From: Verrucomicrobiota bacterium
GTDB lineage: Bacteria; Verrucomicrobiota; Verrucomicrobiia; Opitutales; Opitutaceae
NCBI GenBank assembly: GCA_019136515.1
Contig: JAGVUB010000106.1
Coordinates: 1-64,000 of the forward strand
DNA length: 64,000 nucleotides
Reading direction: 5' to 3'
The notes beneath the pieces were generated by a model that worked only from the letters and a program-made list of their open reading frames with translations, did not search any database and was not told the DNA's origin. The position numbers were made by a program, and so were the translations under genes. Positions 16,576 to 25,647 of this stretch are shown here, piece by piece (within the stretch, counting starts at the first letter, position 1; the number at the start of each line of letters is the position of its first letter).

Positions 16576-18462
16576 TCAGAGCTGGAGCGGCAGACCGATC
16601 TCGATGATCTGGTTGGGCGGGATGCGGAAGTAGTCCTTGGCGGGCCGGGCGTTTCGGCTAAGGAAGGCGTAGAGGGACTTCTGCCACTCCCACAGAGGGG
16701 TGTCACCGCCGGTGATCACCATCTCGCGGTTGAAATAGTAGGTGGTGCTCATGGGGTCGATCCGGACGCCCGCAGCACGCAGTCGCTCGACCAAGGCGGC
16801 GACATCGGGCGACTCCATGTATCCGTAGCGGCCGATGGCTCGCCAGGCGCCGTGGCCAAGCTCGGTGATGGTGAGGCGCTCCAGATCGGGAACGTGCGGC
16901 TCGGGCTCGGCGGCGATGCTCAACAGCACGACCGTTTTCTGCACGCAGCGGTTGGATTTGAGATGGTGCAGGAGGGCGAGCGGCGTGCCGCGCGGGGTCG
17001 AGGCCATGAAGACGGCAGTACCCTCCACGCGGTGGATCGTGGCGTCGGCCAGAACGGTGGACGAGTCGATGGACTCCAGCCCGCGGCCGTAGACGCGGTC
17101 GAAGATGATTTCCCGCCCGCGTTTCCAGACAAACATCAGCGCCAGGATGCCAAGGCCGGTGGCCAGAGGCAGCCAGCCTCCGTGGGGAATCTTCGGGATG
17201 TTGGCCATGAACAGCGCAACATCGACGGTGAGAAACACCGCGCAGAGCGCACCGGCGAGCACTGGCGACCAGTGCCAGCGCCGGCGGGCGACGAAGTAGA
17301 AGGCGATGGTCGTCATCGCCATCGCGCCGGTGACCGCGAGTCCGTAGGCGCCCGCGAGCCGTTCCGAGGAGCCGAAGCCGAGCACGATCGCGATCGCGCC
17401 GACGGCGAGCATGCGGTTGACGAGCGGCAGGAAGATCTGGCCCTCGATCGCGGCGCTGGTGTGCAGCACGGCCAACCGGGGGAAGAACCCGAGTTGGATC
17501 GCCTGGCGGGTGAGGGAGAAGGTGCCGGAAATGAGCGCCTGGCTGGCGATGATTGTCGCGGCGATGGAGAGCAGGACGAGGCCGAGGCGGGCCAGTCCGG
17601 CCGGGGCGAGCGCGAAGAACGGGTTGCCCAGATCCTCGGGGTGGGCGAGGGCGTGGGCGCCTTGTCCGAAGTAGTTCAGCACGAGGCCGGGCAGCACGAC
17701 CCAGTACCAGGCGCGGGCGATGGCACGCCGGCCGAAGTGGCCCATGTCGGCGTAGAGCGCCTCGACGCCGGTGATCGCGAGCACGACGGAGCCGAGCAGC
17801 AGGGCGATGCCGTGCAGGGGTTGCTGCGCGAGCAGGCGCCAGGCGTGGATCGGGTTGAGGGCGCGGACGACCTCGAGGTTCTCGAAGACTCGCCAGGCCC
17901 CGAGCAGGCCGATGACGACGAACCACACCAGGATCACCGGACCGAAGAAACTCCCGATCGCATGGGTGCCCTTGTGCTGCATCCAGAACAGCCCGGCGAG
18001 GATCGCGCAGGCGAGCAACGGGATGAGATCGGCGATGCCGGGAGCGACGGTGCGGAAACCCTCGACGGCCGAGAGCACGGAGATGGCCGGTGTGATCATG
18101 CCCTCGCCGTAGAGGAGGGCGGCGCCGGCGAGGATGACGAAGATGCCCACGGTCATCTTGCGCGAGGGGGAGTTGTCGCGGCGCACCAAGGCGAGCAGGG
18201 CAAAGATGCCGCCCTCGCCGTGGTTGTCGGCGCGGGTGATGAACGAGAGGTATTTGACGCTGACGACGATGGTGAGGGCCCAGAACACCAAGGAGAGCAC
18301 GCCGAGCACACCGGCGGCGCGGTCGCCGGCCGGCAGGTGCTGGAGGCACTCGCGCAACGTGTAGAGCGGGCTGGTGCCGATGTCGCCGAAGACGACGCCG
18401 AGCGCGCCGAGGGTGAGGGCCGTGCGGGTGGCCGAAGTGCTTGGGTCGGCGGGTTTGCTCAT
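16576..18462 (-). CDS. kup: KUP-family potassium uptake protein (second gene of a tandem pair)
   Basis: This inner-membrane K+/H+ symporter belongs to the KUP/HAK/KT family. The N-terminal signature LGALGVVFGDIGTSPLYTLRE is exact. About twelve hydrophobic segments run to residue ~455, including GMITPAISVLSAVEGF and IASQALISGTFSLTRQAIQLGFFPR. A soluble C-terminal domain of ~170 residues follows. At 628 aa it has the usual length. The ATG at 18462 (MSKPADPSTS) was chosen because the 43 in-frame residues before it are not protein-like. It lies 205 bases after another kup gene on the same strand. Confidence 0.94.
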   Translation of the reverse strand: MSKPADPSTSATRTALTLGALGVVFGDIGTSPLYTLRECLQHLPAGDRAAGVLGVLSLVFWALTIVVSVKYLSFITRADNHGEGGIFALLALVRRDNSPSRKMTVGIFVILAGAALLYGEGMITPAISVLSAVEGFRTVAPGIADLIPLLACAILAGLFWMQHKGTHAIGSFFGPVILVWFVVIGLLGAWRVFENLEVVRALNPIHAWRLLAQQPLHGIALLLGSVVLAITGVEALYADMGHFGRRAIARAWYWVVLPGLVLNYFGQGAHALAHPEDLGNPFFALAPAGLARLGLVLLSIAATIIASQALISGTFSLTRQAIQLGFFPRLAVLHTSAAIEGQIFLPLVNRMLAVGAIAIVLGFGSSERLAGAYGLAVTGAMAMTTIAFYFVARRRWHWSPVLAGALCAVFLTVDVALFMANIPKIPHGGWLPLATGLGILALMFVWKRGREIIFDRVYGRGLESIDSSTVLADATIHRVEGTAVFMASTPRGTPLALLHHLKSNRCVQKTVVLLSIAAEPEPHVPDLERLTITELGHGAWRAIGRYGYMESPDVAALVERLRAAGVRIDPMSTTYYFNREMVITGGDTPLWEWQKSLYAFLSRNARPAKDYFRIPPNQIIEIGLPLQL

Positions 18463-18667
18463 CCGGGAAAGGCGGCAGTGTGGGGCCGCGGGCGGCAACG
18501 CCAAGACGTTTCCGGCGGATGTTGCGGCGGGGAACGGTATCGGCTCCCCGGGTTCGGACGCATGACCGTGCCCCGGATGCCCGGCCCCCACTCGGCCAAC
18601 GGTATGTGAGCCGTGAAGATGCGGTACCGCGGCCGGAGACCGGCGGCGGGCGGGACCGCGGCGGCGC

Positions 18668-20548
18668 CTACAGCTGGATGGGCAGGCCGAGCTCGACGAT
18701 CTGCGACGGGGCGATCCGGAAGTAGTCGCGCGCCGGGCGGGCGTTGCGGCTCAGGATGCCGTAGAGGTGTTTCTGCCAGTTGGGCATCGGCGAGGTGCCG
18801 CCGGTGACGACCATCTCGTGGTTGAAATAGTAGGTGGCCGCGGCGGGCTTGAGCGGCAGGCCGTGGGCCCGGGCGGCCTCGAGCAGCGCGCCGGCGTCGG
18901 GCGACTCCATATAACCGTAACGGCCGACGACGCGCCAGCAGCCCTCGCCGATCTCGGAGATGGTGAGCCGGTCGGCCTCGGCGACGAAGGGCACGGGCTC
19001 GGTGGTGACGCTGAGGATGGCGACGTGTTCGTGGAGGCTGCGGTTGGCCTTGAGGTGATGGACGAGCACGAGCGGCGTGCCGCGGGGGTTGCCCGCCATG
19101 AACACGGCGCCGCCGCGCACGCGGGCGACGTTGCGGCTGCGGGCCATCGTGCGCAGCTCCTCCTCGGTGATCTCGTTGGAGTAGACGCGACGGACGATCT
19201 CGCCCTTGCCGGTGCGCCAGGTGTGCATGATGGCGAGCACGCCCAATCCGATCGCCAACGGAAGCCAGCCGCCCTCCTTGATCTTGCCGAGGTTGGCCGT
19301 GAAGAGGGCGGTATCGATGGCGAGGAACAGCGCGCAGAGCGGGACCGCCCGCCACAGCGACCAGCGGGCGCGGCGCAGGACGGCAAAGTAGGCGATCGTG
19401 GTGACAACCATCGTGCCGGTGACGGCGATGCCGTACGCGGAGGCCAGTGCCGTGCTGGAACGGAAGGCCACAGTCACCCAAATGGTGGCGACGGCCAGGC
19501 TGGCGTTGACGAACGGCAGGTAGATCTGGCCCTCGATCGCGGCGCTGGTATGGCGCACGGCAAGCCGCGGGAGGAAGCCAAGATGGATGGCCTGTCGCGT
19601 GAGCGAGAAGGTGCCGGTGATGAGCGCCTGGCTGGCGATCACGGCGGCGGCGACCGAGAGTCCGGTGAGCGCCAGGCGCGGCCAGCCACCGGGGGCGAGG
19701 GCGAAGAACGGGTTGGTGGGGTCCCCGGGGTGGGCGAGCGCCCATGCCCCCTGTCCGAAATAACTTAGCACGAGGGCGGGCATGGCCACGGAATACCAGC
19801 CGGTGGCGATCGCCCTGCGCCCGAAATGTCCCAGGTCCGAGTAGAGCGCTTCGGCGCCGGTGAAGGCCAGCACGATGGCGCCGAGCATGGTGGCGATGTG
19901 CACCTGGCCGGAGGCGAGCAGGCGGACCGCGTGGAGCGGATTGAGCGCGGCGAGCACCTCCGGGTGGTGGACGACCTGCCATAGGCCGAGCGCGGCGAGC
20001 GTGCCGAACCAGAGCAGCATCAGCGGACCGAAGACGCGGCCGATCGAGCCGGTCCCGAGACGTTGGCAGAGAAACAGGGCGAAAAGCACGAGCACGCTCA
20101 GCGGCACGACCCAGTGCGCGAGCCCCGGATTGACCGTGACCAGTCCTTCGACGGCCCCGAGCACCGAGATCGCGGGCGTGATCACGCCGTCGCCATACAG
20201 CAGGGCCGCGCCGACGAGCAACAGGAGGATCCAGACGGTGATCTTGCCGGCGCCGGGCTTCTCGCCGCTCAGGGCGAGCAGGGCGAAGATGCCGCCCTCG
20301 CCTCCGTTGTCGGAGCGGGTGATGCACCAGACGTACTTCACGGTGACCACCAGAAAGAGCGCCCAGAAGACCAGCGAGAGCACACCGAGGATCCCGGCGT
20401 CGCGTTCGCCCGCCGGGAGGGCGGCGAGACACTCGCGGAAGGTGTAGAGCGGGCTGGTGCCGATGTCGCCGAAGACGACGCCGAGCGCCCCGACGACGAG
20501 ACCGAGGCGCGCCGGCGAAGCCGTGGAATGGGTGGTGGGCTGACTCAA
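18668..20548 (-). CDS. kup: KUP-family potassium uptake protein (first gene of a tandem pair)
   Basis: It has the same family and build as its neighbour: VGALGVVFGDIGTSPLYTFRE, GVITPAISVLGAVEGL, IASQALITGTFSLTRQAIHLGFLPR, then a soluble C-terminal part ending ARDYFRIAPSQIVELGLPIQL. The two copies align from end to end, differing mainly in the first 15 residues and the C-terminal domain. Alignment with the other copy points to a TTG start at 20548 (LSQPTTHST...). No ATG is near, and the frame upstream overlaps menB on the other strand and is not protein-like. The two genes probably came from local duplication. Confidence 0.92.
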   Translation of the reverse strand: MSQPTTHSTASPARLGLVVGALGVVFGDIGTSPLYTFRECLAALPAGERDAGILGVLSLVFWALFLVVTVKYVWCITRSDNGGEGGIFALLALSGEKPGAGKITVWILLLLVGAALLYGDGVITPAISVLGAVEGLVTVNPGLAHWVVPLSVLVLFALFLCQRLGTGSIGRVFGPLMLLWFGTLAALGLWQVVHHPEVLAALNPLHAVRLLASGQVHIATMLGAIVLAFTGAEALYSDLGHFGRRAIATGWYSVAMPALVLSYFGQGAWALAHPGDPTNPFFALAPGGWPRLALTGLSVAAAVIASQALITGTFSLTRQAIHLGFLPRLAVRHTSAAIEGQIYLPFVNASLAVATIWVTVAFRSSTALASAYGIAVTGTMVVTTIAYFAVLRRARWSLWRAVPLCALFLAIDTALFTANLGKIKEGGWLPLAIGLGVLAIMHTWRTGKGEIVRRVYSNEITEEELRTMARSRNVARVRGGAVFMAGNPRGTPLVLVHHLKANRSLHEHVAILSVTTEPVPFVAEADRLTISEIGEGCWRVVGRYGYMESPDAGALLEAARAHGLPLKPAAATYYFNHEMVVTGGTSPMPNWQKHLYGILSRNARPARDYFRIAPSQIVELGLPIQL

Positions 20549-20668
20549 GCGGGCGCGGACACTAGCGCGGCGGCGCAGCAAACCAAGTGGTTTCTGGACA
20601 CGTGATAGCGATTGCTGGGTCTGTGCCGAGGCTTGGCAAACGGGAGTCGCGCCATAGCGTCGCCAGCC

Positions 20669-21502
20669 ATGTCGACCCAGTGGCAGACCTGCAAAACCTA
20701 CGAGGACATCACCTACCACAAGAGCGGCGGGATCGCGAAGATCACGATCAACCGCCCCGCCAAGCGGAACGCCTTCCGCCCGAAGACCGTCTTCGAACTC
20801 TACGACGCGTTCCTCGATGCCCGCGAGGACCTGAAGATCGGGGTGGTGCTGCTCACGGGCGCCGGGCCGCACACCGACGGCAAATACGCCTTCTGCGCAG
20901 GCGGCGACCAAAGCGTGCGTGGCCATGCCGGCTACGTGGGCGAGGATGGCGTGCCGCGGCTCAACGTGCTCGATCTCCAGAAACTCATCCGCTCGATGCC
21001 GAAGGTGGTGATCGCGCTGGTCGCCGGCTATGCGATCGGCGGCGGCCATGTGCTGCACCTGGTGTGCGATCTCACCATCGCGGCCGACAACGGCATCTTC
21101 GGCCAGGTCGGCCCCGCGATGGGCAGCTTCGATGGCGGGTTCGGATCGAGCTATCTCGCCCGGATCGTGGGCCAGAAGAAGGCGCGCGAGATCTGGTACC
21201 TATGCCGCCAGTACAACGCCCAGCAGGCGCTGGAGATGGGGCTGGTCAACGCGGTGGTGCCCGTGGCGCAGCTTGAGCAAGAGGGTGTGAAGTGGGCCAA
21301 CGAGATACTGGACAAGAGCCCGATCGCCATCCGCTGCCTGAAGGCGGCGTTCAACTGCGACGTCGACGGCCAGCAGGGCATCCAGGAACTGGCCGGCAAC
21401 GCCACGATGCTCTACTACATGACCGACGAGGCGAAGGAGTTTCATCGTGCCCAGCGCGAGAAGCGCAAACCCGACGCCCGGAAGTATCCGTGGCTGCCGT
21501 GA
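20669..21502 (+). CDS. menB: 1,4-dihydroxy-2-naphthoyl-CoA synthase
   Basis: This crotonase-fold enzyme closes the second ring of menaquinone from o-succinylbenzoyl-CoA. The oxyanion-hole regions are [11 protein letters not shown] and [26 protein letters not shown]. The MenB-specific block [36 protein letters not shown] follows, and the C-terminus [20 protein letters not shown] is typical. The 277-aa length fits the family. No other men genes are adjacent. It is divergent from kup with ~120 bases between the two starts. Presence of menB implies menaquinone respiration in the organism. Confidence 0.96.
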   Translation: MSTQWQTCKTYEDITYHKSGGIAKITINRPAKRNAFRPKTVFELYDAFLDAREDLKIGVVLLTGAGPHTDGKYAFCAGGDQSVRGHAGYVGEDGVPRLNVLDLQKLIRSMPKVVIALVAGYAIGGGHVLHLVCDLTIAADNGIFGQVGPAMGSFDGGFGSSYLARIVGQKKAREIWYLCRQYNAQQALEMGLVNAVVPVAQLEQEGVKWANEILDKSPIAIRCLKAAFNCDVDGQQGIQELAGNATMLYYMTDEAKEFHRAQREKRKPDARKYPWLP

Positions 21503-21644
21503 GGGAGTCGCACTCGGCAGGACCGGCCCCGAGACGCGCGGCTGGTCCGCGGGTGGCGCCGATGTCGGTGCGCTCGGCGCCGTGAAAGACAGCGAGCGGT
21601 GGTGCCAAATCGGTGATGCGGTGCCGAAACGGCGAAGCCGCGTG

Positions 21645-22085
21645 TCAGCCCTCGATCGCCTGGATCCGGCGGACGTGGCGGGGGTCGTTGCTGAACGGGG
21701 TCTCGAGCCAGAGTTGCACGATCTGCAGCGCGAGTTCGAGGGACACCATGCGTTCGCCGAGGGCGAGGACGTTGCCGTCGTTGTGATCGCGGTTGGCCAC
21801 GGCAGTCTCGACGCTCCAGCACAGACCGCAGCGGATGCCCTTGACCTTGTTGGCCACGATGGCCTCGCCGTTGCCGGAACCGCCGAGGACGATGCCGCGG
21901 TCGAATTCGCCGCGCGCGACCGCTTCGGCCGTGGGGCGGATGAAGGTGGGATAGTCGCAGGACGCGGCAGAATAGGTGCCGAAATCGCGGACAGTGTACC
22001 CCTGTGCGAGGAGCATCTTCTTGATCTCTTCCTTATAACGGAAGCCGGCGTGGTCTGAGCCGATGGCGACGGAGAGCTTGGGCAT
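21645..22085 (-). CDS. rpiB: Ribose-5-phosphate isomerase B, Glu-catalysed type
   Basis: This enzyme interconverts ribose-5-phosphate and ribulose-5-phosphate in the pentose phosphate pathway. IGSDHAGFRYKEEIKKML opens the protein. The active-site loop is VLGGSGNGEAIVANKVKGIRC, with Gly where the E. coli enzyme has its catalytic Cys and a Glu that matches the base used by the Mycobacterium tuberculosis enzyme. NRDHNDGNVLALGERM follows. The length of 146 aa is standard. The ATG at 22085 gives the normal family start MPKLSVAIGSDH. It is convergent with menB and divergent from the lipoprotein gene. Confidence 0.93.
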   Translation of the reverse strand: MPKLSVAIGSDHAGFRYKEEIKKMLLAQGYTVRDFGTYSAASCDYPTFIRPTAEAVARGEFDRGIVLGGSGNGEAIVANKVKGIRCGLCWSVETAVANRDHNDGNVLALGERMVSLELALQIVQLWLETPFSNDPRHVRRIQAIEG

Positions 22086-22211
22086 GATGGGAAAAGCGGA
22101 CGTTGGGCAGGCAGGGGGCCGATGGCAATGCCGGCTTGCGGGCGAACAATAGCGCGGCTTGCCTGTCCGAGTACGAGGCCTGCGCCGCAGGCCAACCAAC
22201 CCCGCATTCCC

Positions 22212-22628
22212 ATGCCCAGACTACTTGCTCTCGCTGTCCTTGCGTGCGCGCTGGCCTTCGCCGGTTGCTCGACCCCCGACTCGCGTATCGAGAAAAACTC
22301 CGCAGCCTTCGCCCACTATCCGACGGCGGTGCAGGCCAAGATTCGTTCGGGCGAAATCGATGTCGGATTCACCCCGGAGATGGTCACGATGGCGCTGGGC
22401 AAGCCGAACCAGATCCGGCGTCGACAGTCCGCCGAGGGAGAGACCGAGGTCTGGGTCTACGCAGACAAGTCGCCGGTGTTCAGCTTCGGGGTTGGGGTCG
22501 GTGGCGGTGGGCATCACTCCGGCGGCGGCGTGGCGGTCGGGACTTCGAATGGCGGGGAGCGTGAAGACCGTTTGCGTGTGATCTTCCAGGCGGGCAAAGT
22601 GACCGCGATCGAGCGCCGAGAGGGATAA
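22212..22628 (+). CDS. Putative lipoprotein, paralogue of the gene at 23477
   Basis: A type II signal peptide is clear: MPRLLALAVLACALAFAGC with lipobox AFAGC, then STPDSRIEKN. The mature part carries VGFTPEMVTMALGKPNQI and a later VWVYADKS, the layout of small SmpA/BamE-like (OmlA) lipoproteins in which a short alpha helix pair precedes a beta sheet. A Gly/His-rich stretch (FGVGVGGGGHHSGGGVAVG) interrupts the sheet. It shares the same framework with the lipoprotein 0.85 kb downstream. Function is not known. The ATG at 22212 is fixed by the signal peptide. Confidence 0.82.
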   Translation: MPRLLALAVLACALAFAGCSTPDSRIEKNSAAFAHYPTAVQAKIRSGEIDVGFTPEMVTMALGKPNQIRRRQSAEGETEVWVYADKSPVFSFGVGVGGGGHHSGGGVAVGTSNGGEREDRLRVIFQAGKVTAIERREG

Positions 22629-22697
22629 GTCTGTGGCTGACCCGGTGGAGAGGCCCGAGGGAAACCCGCATACGCGGCGATCCCTCGGCACTTGTTG

Positions 22698-23384
22698 CTA
22701 CCGGAGTCCGCGGATGAATGCTTGGAACGGTGCTGGATCGGCGAAGTCGCGCACGAGCAGGTCGGGGTTGTGCGCGGCGAGTTCCTCGTAGGTGGACCCG
22801 CCGGTGGCGGTGGCCACCGCGTGTGCCCCGACCGCACGAGCGCACGCGATGTCGTGCGGGGTGTCGCCGATGACCACCAGGTCGGTGGGGCGCAGATCGG
22901 TACGGTTGAGATGGCGGCGGGCGCGCTCCAGGGCGATCGGCCCGAGGTGGTTGCGCTCACCGGAGTCGTCGGCGAAGGCGCCGAACGGGAAATGCTCCCA
23001 GAGTCCGAAGTGTTCGAGTTTGGCGCGAGCTCCGGCGAGGATGTTCCCGGTGAGGAGACCGAGCGCGATGTCGGGCGTGGTTTGAAAGTGGGCGAGGGTC
23101 TCACGGACGCCCGCGCAGACGAAGGCTCCGGGGGTGTGGAGTTCACGGCGGAGGCTCTCGACATAGACGGAATAGAACTGCTCGATGCGTGCGGGCGGGG
23201 CCTCCAATTGATGCTGGCGACAGAGCCGGTCGAGCACCCACGGGTCGGTGCGTCCGCCGAAATCGAAATGGGTGAAGGCGTCCTGCAGGCCGAAGACGGC
23301 ATGGGCGGCGGCGTTCATGGCTCGGTGGCCGGCGTGGCCGGAGCGGAGAATGGTGCCGTCGATGTCCCAGAGCAGGATCTTCAT
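22698..23384 (-). CDS. HAD-superfamily phosphatase
   Basis: The 228-aa protein has the four HAD motifs: I in LLWDIDGTIL (nucleophile Asp and acid/base Asp), II in GLLTGN, III around the Lys/Arg region before LGPIALERA, and IV in VVIGDTPHDIACARAVGA. The helical cap between motif I and II (residues ~15-85) is of the phosphoglycolate phosphatase/beta-phosphoglucomutase type. The substrate cannot be deduced. It lies between, and opposite to, two paralogous lipoprotein genes. The ATG at 23384 gives the standard MKILLWDIDG start. Confidence 0.9.
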   Translation of the reverse strand: MKILLWDIDGTILRSGHAGHRAMNAAAHAVFGLQDAFTHFDFGGRTDPWVLDRLCRQHQLEAPPARIEQFYSVYVESLRRELHTPGAFVCAGVRETLAHFQTTPDIALGLLTGNILAGARAKLEHFGLWEHFPFGAFADDSGERNHLGPIALERARRHLNRTDLRPTDLVVIGDTPHDIACARAVGAHAVATATGGSTYEELAAHNPDLLVRDFADPAPFQAFIRGLR

Positions 23385-23476
23385 GGCGGCCGGATGAGAA
23401 GGACGAGGGAACCGGAAGCGAGTTGAAAAGGTCCCAGCGAGCTGAATCATTCGCTCGTCCGACCTGCATACCGACC

Positions 23477-23905
23477 ATGAAACGTTACCTCCTCCTTCTT
23501 GGCTGCCTTCTGGGCCTGGCGGTTCTCGCCGGCTGCAGCACCCCGCAAACCCGGATTCGTCAGAACCCGGAGCTCTTCAATAATCTCTCCCCGGCTGATC
23601 AGGAACTGATCAAGCAGGGCAAAGTCGCGGTGGGGTTCACGCCCGAGATGGTGAAGTTGGCGGTGGGGGACCCGGATCGCGTCTACACCCGCACGGATGC
23701 GACCGGGAAGAACGAAGCCTGGGTCTACACCAGCTACACTTCGCATGGCGGGACGATGATCTACTACCGTGGTTTCTACCATCGCCGCCATCCGGGCATG
23801 TATGCCTATTTCGCGGACTACAACGATCGCGAGGTGGTCGAGCGTTACCGGGTGACCTTCAAGGAAGGAAAGGTGGCCTCGATCGAGGAGATGAGCGGCG
23901 ACTGA
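23477..23905 (+). CDS. Putative lipoprotein, paralogue of the gene at 22212
   Basis: The signal peptide MKRYLLLLGCLLGLAVLAGC ends in a lipobox (VLAGC). Next come STPQTRIRQNPELF, then VAVGFTPEMVKLAVGDPDRV and EAWVYTSYTS, the same framework as the lipoprotein at 22212. An aromatic stretch (MIYYRGFYHRRHPGMYAYF) takes the place of the Gly/His-rich insert there. The family resembles SmpA/BamE-like outer-membrane lipoproteins, but the function is not established. A long hairpin terminator follows 37 bases later. Confidence 0.84.
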   Translation: MKRYLLLLGCLLGLAVLAGCSTPQTRIRQNPELFNNLSPADQELIKQGKVAVGFTPEMVKLAVGDPDRVYTRTDATGKNEAWVYTSYTSHGGTMIYYRGFYHRRHPGMYAYFADYNDREVVERYRVTFKEGKVASIEEMSGD

Positions 23906-23937
23906 CCTCCGCCGCCGTGCCGGACCAGACTGCCGGA

Positions 23938-23980
23938 CGCAAAAAGGGCCCGCACCGATCGAGGTGCGGGCCCTTTGCGT
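23938..23980. terminator. Long hairpin terminator after the lipoprotein gene
   Basis: Arms at 23943-23956 and 23963-23976 pair perfectly over 14 bp (AAAGGGCCCGCACC with its complement) around a GATCGA loop. The flanking ACGC and GCGT extend the pairing after a 2-base bulge. The A-rich left and T-rich right sides mean it could stop transcripts from either strand. Confidence 0.85.
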
Positions 23981-24602
23981 GAATGAGAAGCGAACCGAAC
24001 TGGAGTCGTGGTCCTTCCGGCGACCGGCGCGTGGGGGCGATGAAGCGTTGGACGTGGGGTTGCGGGAGCGGGGCGATTTCAGTGACGGGACACTGCCGGC
24101 GGTTCTGACTCGAGCTGTTCGGCGGGGGCTTCGGGGCGGAGACGATCGGTGGACCGGTCCAGCTTTGAATTGCCCGCCTTGCTGCGCGTGTCGGAAGCGC
24201 CGCGATGCGGTGTCGTGGTTCGCCTCAGGCAGCCATCAGCTGCGCAAGGTGTTCACAGAAGACAGCCTCTCCGGCGGCCGCGCGCGCAAGGAGTTCCTCG
24301 GCAAGGTCGTCGGGAAGGTCGTCCCAGAGGATGTGGAGAGTTCCCGTCATGGCGTGGTATAGATCGTCACAAACGTTGATAAGTTTCGGACAAAAACCGA
24401 AAAACGGCGAAAAAGTTGGGGAAGTCTTTCGGCGTTTTTTCCCCGGTCGCTCCATCGCCCTTCGTCGGTGCCTTCACCATAGCAGGGATGCCGGTTTTGT
24501 CGCGCGCTTGCCGAAGAAGTTTCGGCTTTTTCACGTGGCACTCACGAGGACCGCGGAAGTGCTCTTGCCGGGCGTGGGGGAAACCCTTTGCCTGCGGCCT
24601 GC
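23981..24602. other. Long intergenic region before the GDP-fucose synthase gene
   Basis: Plus-strand frames here are short and Arg-rich. One small minus-strand frame (24225-24350) is listed separately. At about 24355-24440 the base composition changes to an A-rich island with runs such as CAAAAACCGAAAAACGG. This is unusual against the GC-rich background and is a likely promoter zone for the minus-strand small gene, for the fucose synthase gene, or for both. Confidence 0.45.
24225..24350 (-). CDS. Possible small acidic protein
   Basis: A 41-aa frame starts MTGTLHILWDDLPDDLAEELL and ends CEHLAQLMAA. It is acidic and helix-like, with regular codon use, and sits directly downstream (on its own strand) of the AT-rich island. 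The same frame is open 35 codons upstream to an ATG at 24455, but that part is Lys/Arg/Phe-rich and less convincing. I recognise no family. It is kept because a 41-residue stretch with protein-like composition is the best candidate in a 600-base gap. Confidence 0.35.
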   Translation of the reverse strand: MTGTLHILWDDLPDDLAEELLARAAAGEAVFCEHLAQLMAA

Positions 24603-25556
24603 ATGAACGACCTCAGGGAAAAACGTATTTTTGTGAGCGGACACCAGGGAATGGTCGGTTCCGCGTTGGTGCGCCGGCTACAGGCGGCAGGCTGCGAGCG
24701 GCTGCTGCTGCGCCGCCGGAGCGAACTCGATCTTGCCAACCAGGCGGCCGTCGACGCCTTCTTCGCGCAGGAAAAGCCGGAGGTCGTGCTCGTGGGCGCG
24801 GCGAAGGTCGGCGGCATCCACGCCAACAACACGTACCCGGGCGAATTCATCTACGACAACCTCATCATCGCGGCCAACCTCATCGAGGCGGCCCGGCGCC
24901 ACGGCACGGCCCGGCTGCTCTTCCTCGGCAGTTCCTGCATCTATCCGAAGCTCGCGCCCCAGCCGATGACGGAGGAGTGCCTGCTCACCAGCGCGCTCGA
25001 GCCGACGAACGAGGCCTACGCCGTGGCGAAGATCGCCGGGCTCAAGCTCTGTCAGTATTATCGCAAACAGTACGGCGTACTCTTCCATTCGGGCATGCCC
25101 ACGAATCTCTACGGCCCGAACGACAACTACCACCCGCAGAACTCCCATGTGCTGCCGGCGCTCATCCGCCGCTTCCACGAGGCGAAGGAGCAGGGGCTCG
25201 CCGAGGTCGTCGCCTGGGGCACCGGCACCCCGAAGCGCGAGTTCCTCCATGTCGACGATCTCGCCGATGCCTGCTTCTTCCTCCTCGGACACGACAACCC
25301 GCCGGACCTGATCAACATCGGCTCGGGCACGGACGTGACCATCAAGGAGCTCACCGAGACCGTCGCCGCGGCAGTCGGTTTCGGGGGGCGCATCACCTGG
25401 GATACGAGCAAGCCGGACGGCACACCGCGCAAGCTGATGGACGTCTCGCGTCTGGCCGCGCTCGGCTGGAAAGCGCGGATCGGGTTGCGCGAGGGCGTCG
25501 AACGGACCTACCGCGCGTTCCTCGAGGAGAAGGCGGCCGGCCGCCTGCGCGGCTGA
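24603..25556 (+). CDS. fcl: GDP-L-fucose synthase
   Basis: This extended short-chain dehydrogenase converts GDP-4-keto-6-deoxymannose to GDP-L-fucose with NADPH. It shows the Rossmann motif [11 protein letters not shown], then [23 protein letters not shown] and [18 protein letters not shown]. The active-site [23 protein letters not shown] contains Tyr and Lys (YxxxK), and [11 protein letters not shown] follows. The 317-aa length is typical. The ATG at 24603 was preferred; a TTG at 24588 adds five residues. The partner enzyme GDP-mannose 4,6-dehydratase is not in the window. The product would serve surface polysaccharide synthesis. Confidence 0.95.
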   Translation: MNDLREKRIFVSGHQGMVGSALVRRLQAAGCERLLLRRRSELDLANQAAVDAFFAQEKPEVVLVGAAKVGGIHANNTYPGEFIYDNLIIAANLIEAARRHGTARLLFLGSSCIYPKLAPQPMTEECLLTSALEPTNEAYAVAKIAGLKLCQYYRKQYGVLFHSGMPTNLYGPNDNYHPQNSHVLPALIRRFHEAKEQGLAEVVAWGTGTPKREFLHVDDLADACFFLLGHDNPPDLINIGSGTDVTIKELTETVAAAVGFGGRITWDTSKPDGTPRKLMDVSRLAALGWKARIGLREGVERTYRAFLEEKAAGRLRG

Positions 25557-25647
25557 ACCCCGCCGGTTTTTCGGTCGACTGGTGCGGGCCCGCGCCCGGA
25601 CGATCGGGCCGCTCACCCCAGTCGCAACCCCGCTTCGCGCCCCACCG

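Noticed and set aside
15892-18609. Plus-strand frame of 905 codons across the TPR and kup region
   Set aside because: It overlaps the TPR gene in another frame and the kup gene on the other strand, both of which are clear. The sequence is low complexity.
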